Positions 1 to 16,806 of a stretch of DNA of 64,000 nucleotides are shown here, piece after piece. Every line of letters starts with the position of its first letter. Position 1 is the first letter of the stretch. This stretch comes from Bryum argenteum (lineage: Eukaryota > Streptophyta > Bryopsida > Bryales > Bryaceae): assembly GCA_037043015.1 (NCBI GenBank), contig CM073325.1, positions 7,295,001 to 7,359,000 on the forward strand. The letters are read 5' to 3'. Under the pieces are notes generated by a model, which worked only from the letters and a program-made list of their open reading frames with translations, ran no database searches and had not been told where the DNA came from. The translations under genes were made by a program, and so were the position numbers.

Positions 1-233
1 GTTCTAGTGAGTTCTAAATCAATGTTTTAAGGTTATATCAAAGGGTACAACGCTGTCGTTTGGATTAGACTCGGAATTTGGTACGACCCTCTGGAAACTG
101 ACCCATGATTCAGAAGCTTGTTGTCATGCTTTTTGTCACTATCGAGTCATGTCTGGTTGATAGTTGTTTCACTCCATTTTCGGATAATTTCTGTAAGAGC
201 TTACTGTTGTTTATGAATGAGGAACTGATTGAG

Positions 234-3200
234 GTATCACTTCCTGAAACAGATTGTGAATTGCAAGGATGAGATTGCACAGTACTACTTGATGGACTGC
301 ATCATTCAGGTGTTCCCAGATGATTTTCATCTGCAAACTCTAGAGACTCTTCTGAGTGCTTGTCCACAGTTACAGGTAAAGCCACGTACATTATTGCACT
401 TATTCCTGTAGAAGCTATCTCCAATGAAAGGACTCAAGCAGGAATAGTTCCAGTTTTCTTACATGGAGACCTGTAATTCATTGGAAACTCATGAGAGCAG
501 CGAGACTTGCACCCTTGTATGCTTATCTTGTACATTTGAGTTGCCAACAAATGCGTTTCTGTTTCTTGATTCATCATTGTCCTGCATGAGCTCGGCAAAT
601 TAAGCATAGACCCAAAGATATGAACAGGGCTTACTTAGTGTGTGTGTGTGAGCGCAGCCAGCAGTGGACATAAAGACAGTGATGTCTCAATTGATGGAGC
701 GCCTTTCGAAGTATGCTGCTACATCGCCGGAGGTCTTGCCTGAATTTTTACAAGTGGAAGCTTTCACAAAGTTCAGTCACGCTGTTGTTGAGGTAACAAG
801 AACCTTCACAATTCGGCTTGCAATCAATTCACATTGGCGTTCTTTCGTACATTTTGTGAATTGTACAAATGCGGTCTATTAGACACAAGCAACAGTAACT
901 TTCTGGAGGGTTCTGTAGCAAGTCTTGGTCGCCTCCTTTCTCACACTGTCGTTGCGAAGGTAACTCCTGTAAACAAGTTCAAGGCTTTGAAGTGTATGTT
1001 CTCTGAAGCGTGAATGGATTATATGTCAACTTGATAGGTGATTGAAGCGCAACCTGACATGCCATTAGTCGGAGCTGTGAGCCTATACGTGGCGCTACTT
1101 ACTTTTGTGTTGCGGGTTCATGTCGACCGTTTGGACTACGTCGATCAAGTTTTGGTAAGCACTATTCCTATCTCGATACCATTTCGTTACTTGTGTCATG
1201 GCCGCTTGGTAGTCGAATACTGCAGAATGATTAAAGGGGTTGTTTATTTTGAGCGTGAAAGCCGAGCTGAGAGAAACCGAAGTCAAGGGAGGTGCTACAG
1301 AGATGATAACCTGAGAGTGTTCACAGAACCTATCCTTATTAGAGCAAGCCGATCTGACCTCCAGCCTGTGGTCTTGATACGACAGGGAGGCTGTGTGAAG
1401 AAACTAGAAGGCAAAGGCAAGGTGAAGGATGCTAAAGCGACCAAACAGCTCGTGGCGCTCTTAAATGCTCCTTTGGAAAAATACAAGGACGTCGTTACTA
1501 TTTTGAAGCTGAGTAATTATGGGAAGGTGATGGAGCACTTAGACTATGACACAAACAGGGTGATGGCAGTGGTTCTCATCCAGTCAATTCTGGCTAATAA
1601 CACTCTTATTACAGCTCCTGAGAAGGTAGACTTCCCGCTGATGCACCTTTCCTACTTCGTCAGGTAGTTGCGAGTACTGCCTGGAGCTTGATTGGCACGA
1701 CATGGTTGGATTGATGCTTGGCAGCTACTCTTTTCTTGTGTATGCTCCGTCTGTTGCCGTACTTTAGGTTCTTCTCGTGTAGTTCCTCCGATTGCAAGAG
1801 GTCCTTGTTTGAGGAAAATGTCATGCGGTGATAGGATGAGTCGGTTCTTTGTATGGCTTCTTGCCCTGTTTGGCTTTTAGAGATATTGATATAGCACGGT
1901 GCAATGACAGGTGGATGGACTGTTCGATCTGTTGAAAGAACTCATCCAGGACAGTGAGGGGGCGCCATCTATCGATGAGGTGTGTTTTGGTGAACCTGTT
2001 TTTATCTTAATGCTTTGCTCTTGTAGATTCATGCCTCTATAGCTCTTTCAAACTAGCGCGATTGGATTGGATCATGGATCGTGTTACTGTCTGGTGTCAG
2101 CTGGACGAGGAAGACTTCAAGGAGGAGCAAAATTTGGTGGCGCGTCTGGTGCATATGCTGGTGAACGATGATAATGAGCAGATGTTTCAGGTGAGCAACT
2201 AGATTGTGTCATGTTCTTTGTAGAACTCGATGAACCGCTTGCAAGATGGAAGGACAAAGTCTCCAAAGTCCTGGAATCTGTTGTCCAATATCCAAAGTTT
2301 AGTATCGAATATGAGCTTGGTGGTGCCAAGGAGGTTAACCTTGACGGTTTGGTGCAGATCTTAAAGGCAGCGAGGAAACGGTTTGGTCAAGGAGGGCCAA
2401 AAAGACTGCCCTTCACTCTTCCACCACTCATCTTTGCCTCCCTCAAGGTTCAACTCGTTCACCTATCCAGCTTCTTTTTAAGTCAAATTCTCCTTGTACT
2501 GACGTCCACATCAAATACGTATTGATTTATATCATTTTGGATCACAGTTGGTCCGCTCCTTGCAAAACGAAAATCCACCCGAAGAGGGCGCTGTATCCTT
2601 GAAGAAAGTCTTCCAATTCTTGCATCAGGTGAGTACAGTGGGGGCAGTTTGTAGGCATCGCAAATTGGAGATTGGTCAGGCAGCTGGGATTAAGTCATGG
2701 GTGTTAGTATAGTCCAGTTTTCGTTTTACATGCCAGGCAGGTCTTTTATCTTTGTCCTGACTGGCTTTACTTGGTCTTTTCTCTTTGTTCTGACTGATTT
2801 TACTTGGACGAGGTTTCTTGGGAAGACCATTCAGTACGTGTTTTCATGAATGCATTCAAGATTCTGACCTCAATTGTTGTGAATGTGGTAGACTGTGGAG
2901 GCATTGTCCGTGGTACCAGCCCCAGAACTTGCCTTGCGGCTCTACTTGCAGTGTGCAGAGGTGAATATCCTTTACCCTCTGATGGCTCTTGTGTACCTTC
3001 GGGTCTTCGTTCCACAGCTACATTGTAATGACTTGACCAGGAAGTTGTTATGACTGTGTCACTTACATTCGCTGTGGACTATTTTCAGGCTGCGGGTGTC
3101 AGCAACTTGGAACCAGTTGCGTATGAGTTTTTCACACAGGCTTTCATGATCTATGAAGAGGAGATTGCGGTATGTGGTGCCTTCTTCTCATACAATTGCA

Positions 3201-4264
3201 ATTCATTTACATCTGCTGCATAGGTATCGTTCTTTTATGAATGCAGACGAGGAGTTCCTGAAACTTGCTCGGTTCTGCGGTATTCAGGATTCGAAGGCCC
3301 AGGTGACTGCCCTGCAGCTGATAATCGGCACCTTGCAAAGAACACGAGTTTTTGGTGTGGAGAACAGGGATACGCTTACGCACAAGGCAACGGGGGTAAG
3401 ACAAAGATACTTGCTCGTTCTAACAACAACTCCCGCTTACGTTTCATTATTATCACTATCTGCATATCGTATCAGTATCAAGTTAGTACTCTGCCTCTCT
3501 GGTAGTTTTCCAGGCCGCGAACAGAATGCATGGTTTTTGCTCGTTAATTTTTAGGCCATCTTCCTCTAAACGATGGGTTAATGGCTGGTGTTTGGGTGCA
3601 GTACTCAGCGAAGTTGTTGAAGAAGCCTGATCAGTGTAGGGCTGTGTACGCTTGTTCTCATCTCTTCTGGGTCGAAGAGGGAAGTGGTGTCAAGGATGGG
3701 GAAAGGTATGCTGCTATGATCGTGATGGATCCTGGGAAGATTTGCACAGCAGCATTTTAGGGCCAGAAGCAAATCGTTCATAGTGCTAATTCTTTTTGTG
3801 TTGTGTTGAACACAGGGTATTGTTATGCTTAAAACGAGCTTTGCGAATTGCGAACGCTGCACAACAGATGTCTAGTGCTACCCGAGGAAGCAATGGGCCA
3901 ATGACGCTCTTTGTGGAGATTCTGAACAAGTAAGTTGCGGCCATTCAAATTACCAACATATCATTTCTCTGGGTATTCGAATGAGCGTATAATTTCTCAT
4001 GGTGGCTGGTGATCAAAAGAGATCATTTGTGTGTGGGCAATTTGTAGGTACTTGTACTACTTCGAGAAAGGCAATACCCAAGTGACAAGTACAATAATAC
4101 AAGGATTGTTGGAGCTGATTGTGACTGAGATACAAAGCGAAAACACCACGCAAGATATGCAGGTGGACGCATTCCTGGCCAACACATTGAGATACATCCA
4201 GTTCCAGAAGCAGAAGGGTGACTCAGTTGCCGAGCGATACAGCGACATTCAAGTGCCCAGTTAG
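234..4264 (+). CDS. VPS35: VPS35 retromer subunit, C-terminal ~551 residues (5' end outside window)
   Basis: VPS35 is the alpha-solenoid core of the retromer cargo-recognition trimer (with VPS26 and VPS29), which recycles vacuolar sorting receptors from endosomes. Fourteen exons with consistent phases can be read: 234-375, 658-792, 1038-1154, 1386-1625, 1911-1979, 2101-2190, 2358-2447, 2548-2628, 2892-2960, 3089-3169, 3288-3395, 3602-3705, 3816-3929, 4048-4264. They give VPS35 hallmarks in order: [99 protein letters not shown] and a C terminus with [13 protein letters not shown] before TAG at 4262. Plant VPS35 is about 790 residues, so roughly the first 240 lie upstream of the window. All introns are short GT-AG. 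Product identity is certain; exon edges are my reading. Confidence 0.95.
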
Positions 4265-4529
4265 GTCCGTCCGTCTTCATCGTTATCATCTTTTCCGTTG
4301 TCTTATAAGCGCTCTTGAAAGGGTCAGTAATTTTGTAAAGGATTGATTTCTGCTTCCTCTGATGTACTGTACAAGTCTTGAATCTGTTTCAGTTTGCCGG
4401 ACTTCTTCATTTGGAGTCTTGGCTGTAGTCAACTGTACAAAAATGATTTTTATTATCTTCATGCTCACTCATGTTGCATGCTTTTCTCTTCCTCTGGATT
4501 GAACCATTCAATGAGTCCTGGTATCTCAA

Positions 4530-5041
4530 TTAACCCCTAAGAGCCGAAAGGGATTGGAGAAAAACTTAGATGTGTTATTATGTAACTCTTATGAGGTTTT
4601 GCTCAAGAGATAGTATGAATATTTTAATGCTTAAATTAGATTGATGTGGTTAAATTTCTCAAAATAGAAACTATTTGTTTTATGATGTATTCAGGAACCT
4701 CAAACTTTCAATATCAATCAAAAGAAAATTTATCATTAGTAGTTGGAAAATTGATATGATCGGCTAAAATCACATATTATATCATATCATCAAGAAAGGC
4801 CATCATCAGCCTAAGAGAACACCATCGGTTTTCCAAAATAGTAAGTGTTTCAACATTGAAGAAACCTTGTATTGTTTGATCGCATACTGCGAACAATGTA
4901 TGACTCCAAACGATGTGCTATAAATTGAATGTAGTTTTCAACACACCAAAGTTTTCGGGTTAAATATAAAGTTTCAGAATTTTAATTTTTATGGATTGTT
5001 TAATCGACTTTAAAATAGTGGATTGGGCACTTAGGGGTTTA
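4530..5041. mobile_element. TTAA-flanked MITE, 504-bp core (element d)
   Basis: The core is 4534-5037. It is flanked by TTAA (4530-4533) and TTTA (5038-5041). The left end reads CCCCTAAGAGCC and the inverted right end CCCCTAAGTGCCC, a near-perfect terminal inverted repeat. There is no coding capacity. It belongs with the other TTAA-flanked elements of this window. It lies in the spacer between VPS35 and centrin and abuts another MITE cluster on its right. Confidence 0.7.
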
Positions 5042-6396
5042 GAGCATTCCTTACGATTTGGCTAAAGGATTAGCTAAATGCAGCTAGGGAGTAGGGGTTG
5101 TTGGATGTAGCACCCCTTTGAATTTTCATCCTTTTTCAACAAATTGGCTAAAGGACCTTGCTAAATGACCATGCTATGTTCTATATTCTCAACACATCCA
5201 AGGAATTTAAGAGACCCTTAAAAATATAAAGACAATCAAAAAATGTCAAAGAAAAGTAGAACAATGTTAAACAACTATATGTGGTTGGTCTCTGAGAGTT
5301 TTACTTTGGCTGGCTCCCAAAGGTAATAGGTTGTTTAACTACACTAAAAATTATATTTAGTGTTGGCAACACTAAATACGAACAACAACACCAATTGTCA
5401 ACAAGGGTAGAATTGTAGCAACTCTAATTGTCAATTCCAACACCAATTGTGAACAATAGTAAGAATTAAAGAATTGAAAAATGAAGTAGTTGACATTTAG
5501 TGTTAGATTTTGGTTTGGTGTTAGCCAACTTGCAACTTTGGTGACTAAATGGGAGGCTGCCATTAAGATATGGTGGCCCCCAATACACTATTGTCTACAA
5601 GTTGACTATAAAAGGGAGGTTGCCATTAAGAAGGGGTGGCCCCCCAATACACTAATTGTCCACAAGTTGACTAATAGTGTTGGAGCATGATGGTGGGTAC
5701 TACACTAATTGTCATCCAACACTAAATATAATTTTTAGTGTAGTCCTTGGAAAAGGGTGTGGATTTAAAAGTGGCTACATTTAGCAACCCCTCCTCACTG
5801 GCTACAATTAGCCAGACCTTTAGCCGTTGGAGATGCTCTAAAAATAACCAATTTAGAACATTCCTAGTGCCTTGACTAAATGGACAAGAGTGGCTACATT
5901 TAGCGAGGCAAGAATCATGTGTCTTTTTTGACGGACTAGCTAAAAGACCTCTTACCTTTAGCGACCCGCCAAAGAAACGCTCAAGGATCCGTACCTGCCA
6001 TGTGTGATGGCCGACCACAACCCTATCTACTGACCCACCTTCTATATTAGAACCCAAAGTACTTTCTTCATGGTTGCAATGCTTCATCATTATTTGAGCA
6101 TCTTTCTATCTTCAATATTTCTGACATCTTTCTAATGTTGTCATTTTTTTCATCCTCTACTTTCTTTATTTTTGTTCGACATCTTTCTATTAGCTTCACA
6201 TTTTTTAGTCTCTTTCTATTTTCTTAAATTTTTTATACGTGTTGAGAATATAGAACATAGTATGGTCATTCAGCAAGGTCCTTGAACTGATCTGTTGGAA
6301 AAGGATGTGAAATCAAAGGGGTGTTATATTTAGCAACCCCTCCTCCTTGGCTACATCTAGCAAGTCCTTCGGCGAGCCCGTTGGGAATGATCTTAG
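5042..6396. mobile_element. Composite hAT-like MITE cluster with ~170-bp inverted ends
   Basis: The outer arms 5042-5215 and about 6235-6396 are inverted copies of each other. They start AGAGCATTCC and GATCATTCCC and share a run built on GCTAAAGGA, GCTAAATG and an A-rich stretch ending in ATGTTCTATATTCTCAACAC. The end type, GAGCATCTCCAACGG, is typical of non-autonomous plant hAT-like elements. A further right end of the same type lies at 5790-5840 and a further left end at about 5850, so two or more copies are nested or joined. A separate MITE interrupts the cluster at 5338-5744. I could not define an 8-bp target duplication. Confidence 0.55.
5338..5744. mobile_element. MITE with perfect 29-bp terminal inverted repeat (TACACTAAA ends)
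   Basis: Positions 5338-5366 and 5716-5744 are exact reverse complements (29 of 29), beginning ACTACACTAAAAATTATAT. The interior holds further short inverted copies of TACACTAATTGTC and a duplicated GGTGGCCCCC segment. It is inserted in the hAT-like cluster. A second element with the same end type is at 40836-41060. The ends read (AC)TA then CACTA, so either a TA duplication or a CACTA-type terminus is possible; the palindrome hides the exact boundary. Confidence 0.65.
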
Positions 6397-6415
6397 TTGT
6401 GTTGCTCATCAATTG

Positions 6416-6776
6416 TTAACCCTTGAACGCCCATAGGGTCTAAAACGGGCAGCCTAGAATTGGATCACAACATCTTTTGGACTTGGGCATCATGAATAGT
6501 GCACTTTTCGAACTTGGGCATCATGAGTAGACCAATCAATGATGAGCTTGCAACCTCCTACAAGGTTATGTACAACCCCAACCTACCTACCACAATCCAC
6601 AAAATCATTCATACAAATTGTGATTTGAATTGTGAAATTTCATTTTTTGAATGCATGAGAAGAAGGTGACCAGTTTGACATCAAAATATAAGTGAAATGT
6701 TGAGTACAGAGAGAGCTACAGGGAAGATTATGTTGGAATCATGCCCCTCGGGCTTGCTTGGGCGTTTAAGGGTTAA
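6416..6776. mobile_element. TTAA-flanked MITE, 353-bp core (element c)
   Basis: The core is 6420-6772 with TTAA on both sides (6416-6419, 6773-6776). The left end is CCCTTGAACGCCCA and the inverted right end CCCTTAAACGCCCA. The interior contains a repeated phrase ACTTGGGCATCATGA at about 6480 and 6510. There is no coding sequence. Its right-end sequence recurs at 28901-28922, where another element has inserted. Confidence 0.72.
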
Positions 6777-7261
6777 TTTCACAAAAAATGGTGGAATGAT
6801 ATGGTAGAAGACATCCATTTCCGTCGACTTCACCCATACAGGACGTCCATCGACGGAAGTTTCATATTTGATGAACGAACGAACGAACGAACCTGCCTGC
6901 CGCATACTGTACAGTAACCGCTCCGTTGCGGGGAGGACAGACGGTTTGGCGACGGTTGCGACCGACGACCAATAACAACGCGCTTTTGCTACCTACCAGG
7001 GGGAGGGGCAGTCGGTTACAGCGCCACGGCTATAGGAACAAGAGGGTGTGACCGCCCCTACCTACCGACTGCCTCCTCCGTTCTTGCCGTAACCCTTACC
7101 TCCGCCCGCCCACCGATCTCTCCCATTGCTGCATCCTCTTCGATTTCTTGTCACAGTCCATCTTCAGTCCCTTGTTATCGCAGGCGATCACCCGACTGCA
7201 CCAATTGCTGCATTCTCAGGATTTCGATAAACCTTTTCGCGGTTTAGTGCGAGCTCCAACG

Positions 7262-8766
7262 ATGGTAAGTGAGCATTTTGTGTCGGAGGGATCTAGAAAT
7301 GGGCTTTTGAAGGATCGTTCGATGGAGAGCTCTGATTTAATTGTTTTTTGGCTTTCTATTGCTGAAGAGCGCGCCTTTTGCTCTGTAATTGCAGGCCAGT
7401 ACGGTAAGGAACTGATGATGATGATGCTGGAAAAAACATCCATGTCGTCACACGAGCAATGAGTCACTAGTATTCTGAGGTTTTGCCTGTGCATTGCAGA
7501 GTTTCCGCAAAGGCATGGGTACCGCGAGGCGGGACAAGAACAAAGGCCGCTCGCAGGGGCTCACGGAAGAGCAGAAGCAAGAGATTCGTGAAGCCTTTGA
7601 CCTTTTCGATACTGATGGCTCTGGTATGATATTGATCAAACCATTTCATTTCTCAGGACGTTCGGCAATTTGATTTTGGTGATCGGAAATTTTTCGATCG
7701 GCATTTGAATTTTGGTGACCGATACTTTTTCGTGTGTGTATCTGTGTTTTGTAGGAACGATCGACGCGAAGGAATTGAAAGTCGCCATGAGGTAATTCAG
7801 AACATATGCAGACTAGAGATAGATCGAAGATTTAGTTAGTTGCTGAGGATATTGTCCCCGGAACTTAGTGTTTGACTGCTAATTTTTTATGGTGTGTGGC
7901 AGGGCTCTCGGATTCGAACCAAAGAAAGAGGTCAGTTGTACTTTGATTTCAAAAGTTACTTGCTTATCGAAGTTCGGTAGGAATAGTCAGCCTGCTGCTG
8001 GTGCTAATGGTCTGCTCATATTTGATGTCTTCATGTGAGATTTAGTTCGCTAATTGACACTGTCATTTGTGAATGAAGATCAATGAAAGTGAAAGCGCAT
8101 TGGTACTGATTGTCGTTTGATGTCGTGTATTTCAGGAAATCAAGAAGATGATCGCAGATATCGACAAGGATGGAAGTGGTACTATCGATTTTGAGGAGTT
8201 TTTACAAATGATGACAGCGAAAATGGGTGAACGTGATTCCAAGGAAGAAATCATGAAAGCCTTCCGTCTGTTCGACGATGATGAAACTGTGAGTGGATTG
8301 CTCACTTGATTTTTTGATGCTCCATTGATCCAGAGTGATTATGCTGCCACTGTTACAAGCATCGCTGGTGGCTCTATAGTTCGGTGTAGAAGGTACTACT
8401 TGGATGTGTACACATACAATTGGTTATCGAGTACTCTTTTTTAATCGAAACTGGTCGATTATGTTGAAATATGGAAGCAATCACTGAAGCAATTGGTGTT
8501 TCACTACAGGGCAAGATTTCATTCAAAAATCTGAAGCGAGTTGCAAAGGAGTTGGGTGAGAACATGACAGACGAAGAGTTGCAGGAAATGATCGACGAAG
8601 CCGATCGCGATGGTAAGCTTCACTTTTTCGATGAGCTTGATGGTTGATTCACAGTAGTTACCGTTATATAGTCCAAATTTTTAACTTTCTGTGATTGTGA
8701 ACAGGCGACGGGGAAATCAATGAGGAGGAGTTTTACAGGATCATGAAGAAAACAAGCCTCTTCTAG
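7262..8766 (+). CDS. Centrin (caltractin), four EF-hand calcium-binding protein
   Basis: Centrins act at basal bodies, centrosome-like organizers and, in plants, in nuclear-pore mRNA export and DNA repair. Exons: 7262-7264, 7500-7623, 7755-7791, 7903-7930, 8136-8288, 8510-8612, 8705-8766. The product is about 170 residues, the normal size. It has a short basic N terminus ([17 protein letters not shown]), [17 protein letters not shown], then EF loops [36 protein letters not shown] and [12 protein letters not shown], ending KKTSLF. Loops 1, 2 and 4 keep the usual ligands; loop 3 has T at position 5 and N at position 12, so it probably binds calcium poorly. The initiator ATG is the last three bases of exon 1. 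Similarity is to centrin rather than calmodulin because of the N-terminal tail and the MKKTSLF-type C terminus. Confidence 0.95.
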
Positions 8767-9951
8767 TAACGTGAAGAGGTGAAACATCGATGCGAGACTG
8801 CATGTAGGTTCTTGCACAAGATGAAGCATCAGAGTGCACAAGGGAAACACTTTCTGATCATCCAACGGTGTAGGTTCAGCACTTTGGGAGGGTGATGTGG
8901 ATATTTGTACAGTTATCCCTCATTACATGCACTGGAAATTGCCCGCATATCATCTGCACAGGCGCTGGCTTAGCGCCATTTTGGCCGAGGGATGTGATAG
9001 TTTTAACTAAGTTAACAATATGCTCTTGAAGAATATGTAGCCCTTCAGCTGTTTGGAGCCCAGTATATCTGTAGGATGTAGATCGAAGTTAGGTCAGGAT
9101 GAGCCTCTATCTGTAGACCGATGTAGGAGTTTCCAAAAATGATTGTCAAAAATGTCAACAGTAACAGCGCACTCTAAATTTCCGTGATGTGATGATCACT
9201 GTGCGTGCAATATCTCTGTATTCCATGTTTGTTCACCTCCTTGCTACAGATCACCGGGTTAAAATACCGCACGGTTGATATGGTTTTCCTACCCGTACGT
9301 CAATCTCAGGATTCTATACCTCAGGTCCAAGACCTTGGTGCCAAGGTTCTAGGTTTGATGCTTTCAATACAACACAGGTTTAGATTTGTCAATTCTTGAC
9401 AATAGAAATGAATCCTATATCTAGAAGTTTCTCAATGGGCAAATTGATTCATTTTTCCTTCTTGCTGATTCTGAGGTTAACGCAGGGTACACCTTAGAAG
9501 ATTCCTGCCAGAAGTCTGTTTCTTATTGAGAAAGGCCTGCTCTAGAGGAAACCTAAATCTTAGCCGATACTCGAAAGTTTCAGTTCAAGGTTGTGTCAGT
9601 TTATCTGAACTCAGAGAGTACTGCAGATTGTTTCGTGTGAGCCTGGTGTCCGAATTAGAGAACACGAAACCCACGTATTGACCCAGTAGATGAGTATTTG
9701 ACACACTTTGAAGGCAAGCTCTCACGCCAAAAGTGTTACGTTTTTAAATCTACTTCACAAGGATAAGATTGTTACTTGTTTTGATCGCACGCCATACGTG
9801 TAGGTTTCTCAGAAATTTAAAAGAAGCTGTAAAAGAGGCTGTAAGGGAGATGGTCCCACTCCTACCCGGTCGTCTGTCCCATATGTATTGGCGCTACGAA
9901 CGTCGATACGAGAGTATAGAATCCTGAGCATTCCAGGCAGTTGTCACGGAG
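8767..9951. other. Centrin 3' flank, no gene seen
   Basis: This holds the likely 3' UTR of centrin followed by A+T-rich spacer. I see no exon chain, element ends or strong repeat. Confidence 0.4.
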
Positions 9952-10026
9952 CCGGGTGCTCAGCACAGAGCGAACTATTCTTTCGCCTTTTACTAAAGAA
10001 TACCGTTCGCTGGGTACACTCACCGG
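9952..10026. repeat. Imperfect hairpin, ~30-bp arms
   Basis: The left arm (CCGGGTGCTCAGCACAGAGC then GAACTATTCTTT) pairs with the right arm whose reverse complement starts CCGGTGAGTGTACCCAGCG and ends GTATTCTTT. A loop of about 11 bases separates them. Weaker pairing may extend outward. It could be a short foldback element or a small-RNA precursor; nothing decides between them. Confidence 0.4.
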
Positions 10027-10516
10027 CATACCACTTTTTTTGGAACGCCCCTCACGGGGCCCATCCATCACAACCCCAAACTGGAACACGAAATACGAGT
10101 GCAACTCTTGGTATTAGCGCTGTGGCTTGGTTGCCATAACCTTTCACACAGTATCGAAATCCTGCCCTAACCTTTCATTCATTACCAAAATGCTGCCCTA
10201 ACCATTCTTACAGTATCAAAATCCTCAATTCTTTCAGGCATTAAAATTCTTTCGAACAAGAGCATTGGAACATTTCAATGACACTAGTTCAATTACAGGA
10301 AATGCGATAGGTGCAATAGAAAAATTTACCATTTTCAATGACACTAGTTTGTGAGGTTCTAGAGTTCTTAGTACAATCACAAAAATCTTTTCAGAAGAGG
10401 AGGTTGAAAGAAAAATGTCTTTTTGTCTATGAAGAAAGAGAACGAAAACAAGTTCTCTTGGAGCTTGAGAGACATACTAAAGGAAGATTCCTTAACTCTT
10501 AAACGTCGAACTCTTT

Positions 10517-11500
10517 TAACCCCCAAACATACCACCCTATTATTAGCTAAAAAAACATATTCTTAAAAAAAGTGTCATAGGTGAAAATGAAGATAATTTA
10601 TTAAGATTCCAACCAGACAAACTCGTAAATGACTTGTTGTTGGTCATCTGGACCAAAATTTGGGTCATGGGACCTCATAAATAGGGAGATTGTAATGTAT
10701 TAGTACTAGTAATAAAGTGCAAAATTTCATCATTTTCACTTTGAGGTGGAAATTCTACAATTATATCTACTGCAATGAAAAAATCACCAACTGGAAATAT
10801 GTTCTTCTTCATCTCAATAACACCTTTCCCCAAAAAAATTCATTAAAATTTTGTTTGAATGAAATTATAGGCTTGCTATGGTGAAGATTGCCAACAATTT
10901 TACACAAGGGAAATGGTCTAAAACTAGATCTTTTGCACTCAACTTTATGCCTTATCTTTGAAACATCTTTGATCTTGATAAGGTTTCTACCTCTAAAACT
11001 AGACTCTAATTAGGATCCATTCCAAAAAATAAATTAAAACTTTGACGATAGATGAAGGAGATATAGCTCCTCAAATATCATCCAATTTCTCACTTTTTTC
11101 ATTGACAAAACATCATTGCAATTCCATTAGCAAAATTATTTGGATCAAATAACTTCCAACTAGAAAGTTTTGAAGGATCACCTTAAGATGATGATCATGA
11201 GGAAGTAATTTGTGAAAAACTATTTTTAATCTTACAGAATTGGCTTGCAATGGTTAAACGTTCTCCATGCAAGGAAATTCAAATACAAGAGTTGTTTTCA
11301 CCAAAATGCATGCCATTAATTCATTATTCATTCAATCGGTCTGAAATTTTTTCTACACAAAATAGACTTGATACGGAACCCAACCCAAGTGATTTCATCC
11401 AAAACAGACTTTTAATGAAGAAGTTATGTCTCTTCAAAATTATTGCCTTCCATCCAAAATGTAGTTTTTCTACTTTCAGCGCATTTAAGGGTAAAGTCAC
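10517..11500 (+). mobile_element. Long-arm TTAACCC-type element, right end missing
   Basis: The sequence starts at TTAACCCCCAAACATACC (10517) and runs through three blocks: A about 10560-10800, B about 10800-11220, C about 11230-11470. Each block is recognisable elsewhere. A, B and C recur in inverted order at 18393-19560, and A plus B recur at 37190-37690. Shared marks are AGTGTCATA-GTGAAAAT, TTCACTTTGAGGTGGAAAT and GAAGGAGATATAGCTCCTCA. It is non-coding and diverged, so an old copy. Confidence 0.5.
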
Positions 11501-12099
11501 TCAACAACCCTCTCGAAACTCCCATTAGTACAATTTAAGAATCAATATAAAAAAACTTCTAATTTTTTAACTTAGAGTAGTAAGGGCTTCAAGTTAGTTT
11601 GCCCCTTTAACTATTGAAAGTTTAGCCTAAGACCATAAGATTTGACCACCTAGAATTACAAGACTTGTTTTCAAGCTTCCATGCCCACACTAAGTACTTG
11701 AAAAGGTTGGTTGTTAAAAGAAAAAAATAGGCTCAATCAACACATATATAGGTTGATGTTTAATGCACATTCATTCCATTTGTCAACTTGAATAGTCATC
11801 AATAGATTCAATTCATTGTTGATGAATCTCTAAACCAAGAGTGTCTCAAAACTACACTACATGGTGAACACAACCAACGTCAATAACTTTGGAGCTCAAT
11901 GAACACGGAAAAATAATAAAAGCTCAATCTAGCCGGTCTCTAAAGATATTATCATTTTTGACTTCCAAAAAGCCTAATTGCAATAAAAGCTCATTATTTG
12001 CATAAGCCAATGAAATGCAAACTATAACTATTACATATGGTAGTATACTCAAATACATATATCCCATATTTTTTTAGCGAATGAGATATGACTACCGCG

Positions 12100-12325
12100 T
12101 AACACACTTTCCGGTTTGGGTTGCCCGGGTTCTTTTCTGTAAGATGCATTATGCCGTAATCCCCTATGCGGTAGTTTTCCTTTGTAATTTGGTTGAAATA
12201 AAGTTCTACCTCGAAAGGCAAACAATAGATTTTTGAGTTGTCGCCATTGTCGACTTGTCAAGAGCGAGCATTACAGGACGGGAGCTCCTATCAAATGAAC
12301 GGGCCCAAAACTGGAAAGTGTGTTA
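12100..12325. mobile_element. MITE with TAACACACTTTCC ends, copy 1
   Basis: The left end TAACACACTTTCCGGTTTGG and the inverted right end TAACACACTTTCCAGTTTTG frame 226 bp. The interior shares TTTTCTGTAAG-TG, GTAATCCCCT and TCAAATGA-CGGGCCC with a second copy at 26269-26470. It lies about 340 bp upstream of the PRMT6 start codon. The target duplication is unclear: CG flanks both sides here but not in the second copy. Confidence 0.6.
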
Positions 12326-12663
12326 CGAGGAGTCCAAATTGTACATAGTCCAAAAAAGTAAAAGTAAAAGGGTCGAGGGAGGTTTTCCAAAACATGGAGG
12401 ATAATTCTATTGTACGGCAAATGGTGTTTGCCAAAAATCTGCAAAGAAAATCAAATGAAGAAAAGGAAGGTGGACTTGAGCGGGGAAGATGACGGGTCCC
12501 GGAAAGGGGAGTCGTCGTCGTTCATGTCCTTGTCCTCGCCGTCTGCACTTCAATGCATTCTGCCATGGCCGTGCCGCCATTTTTCTAAGTAACGCATTCT
12601 AGGCATCTCTCTTCACCCTCGCTCCATCTCCAAGCGTTACTGAGCAATCGTTCGCGGTCCATC

Positions 12664-16806
<4,143 letters not shown>

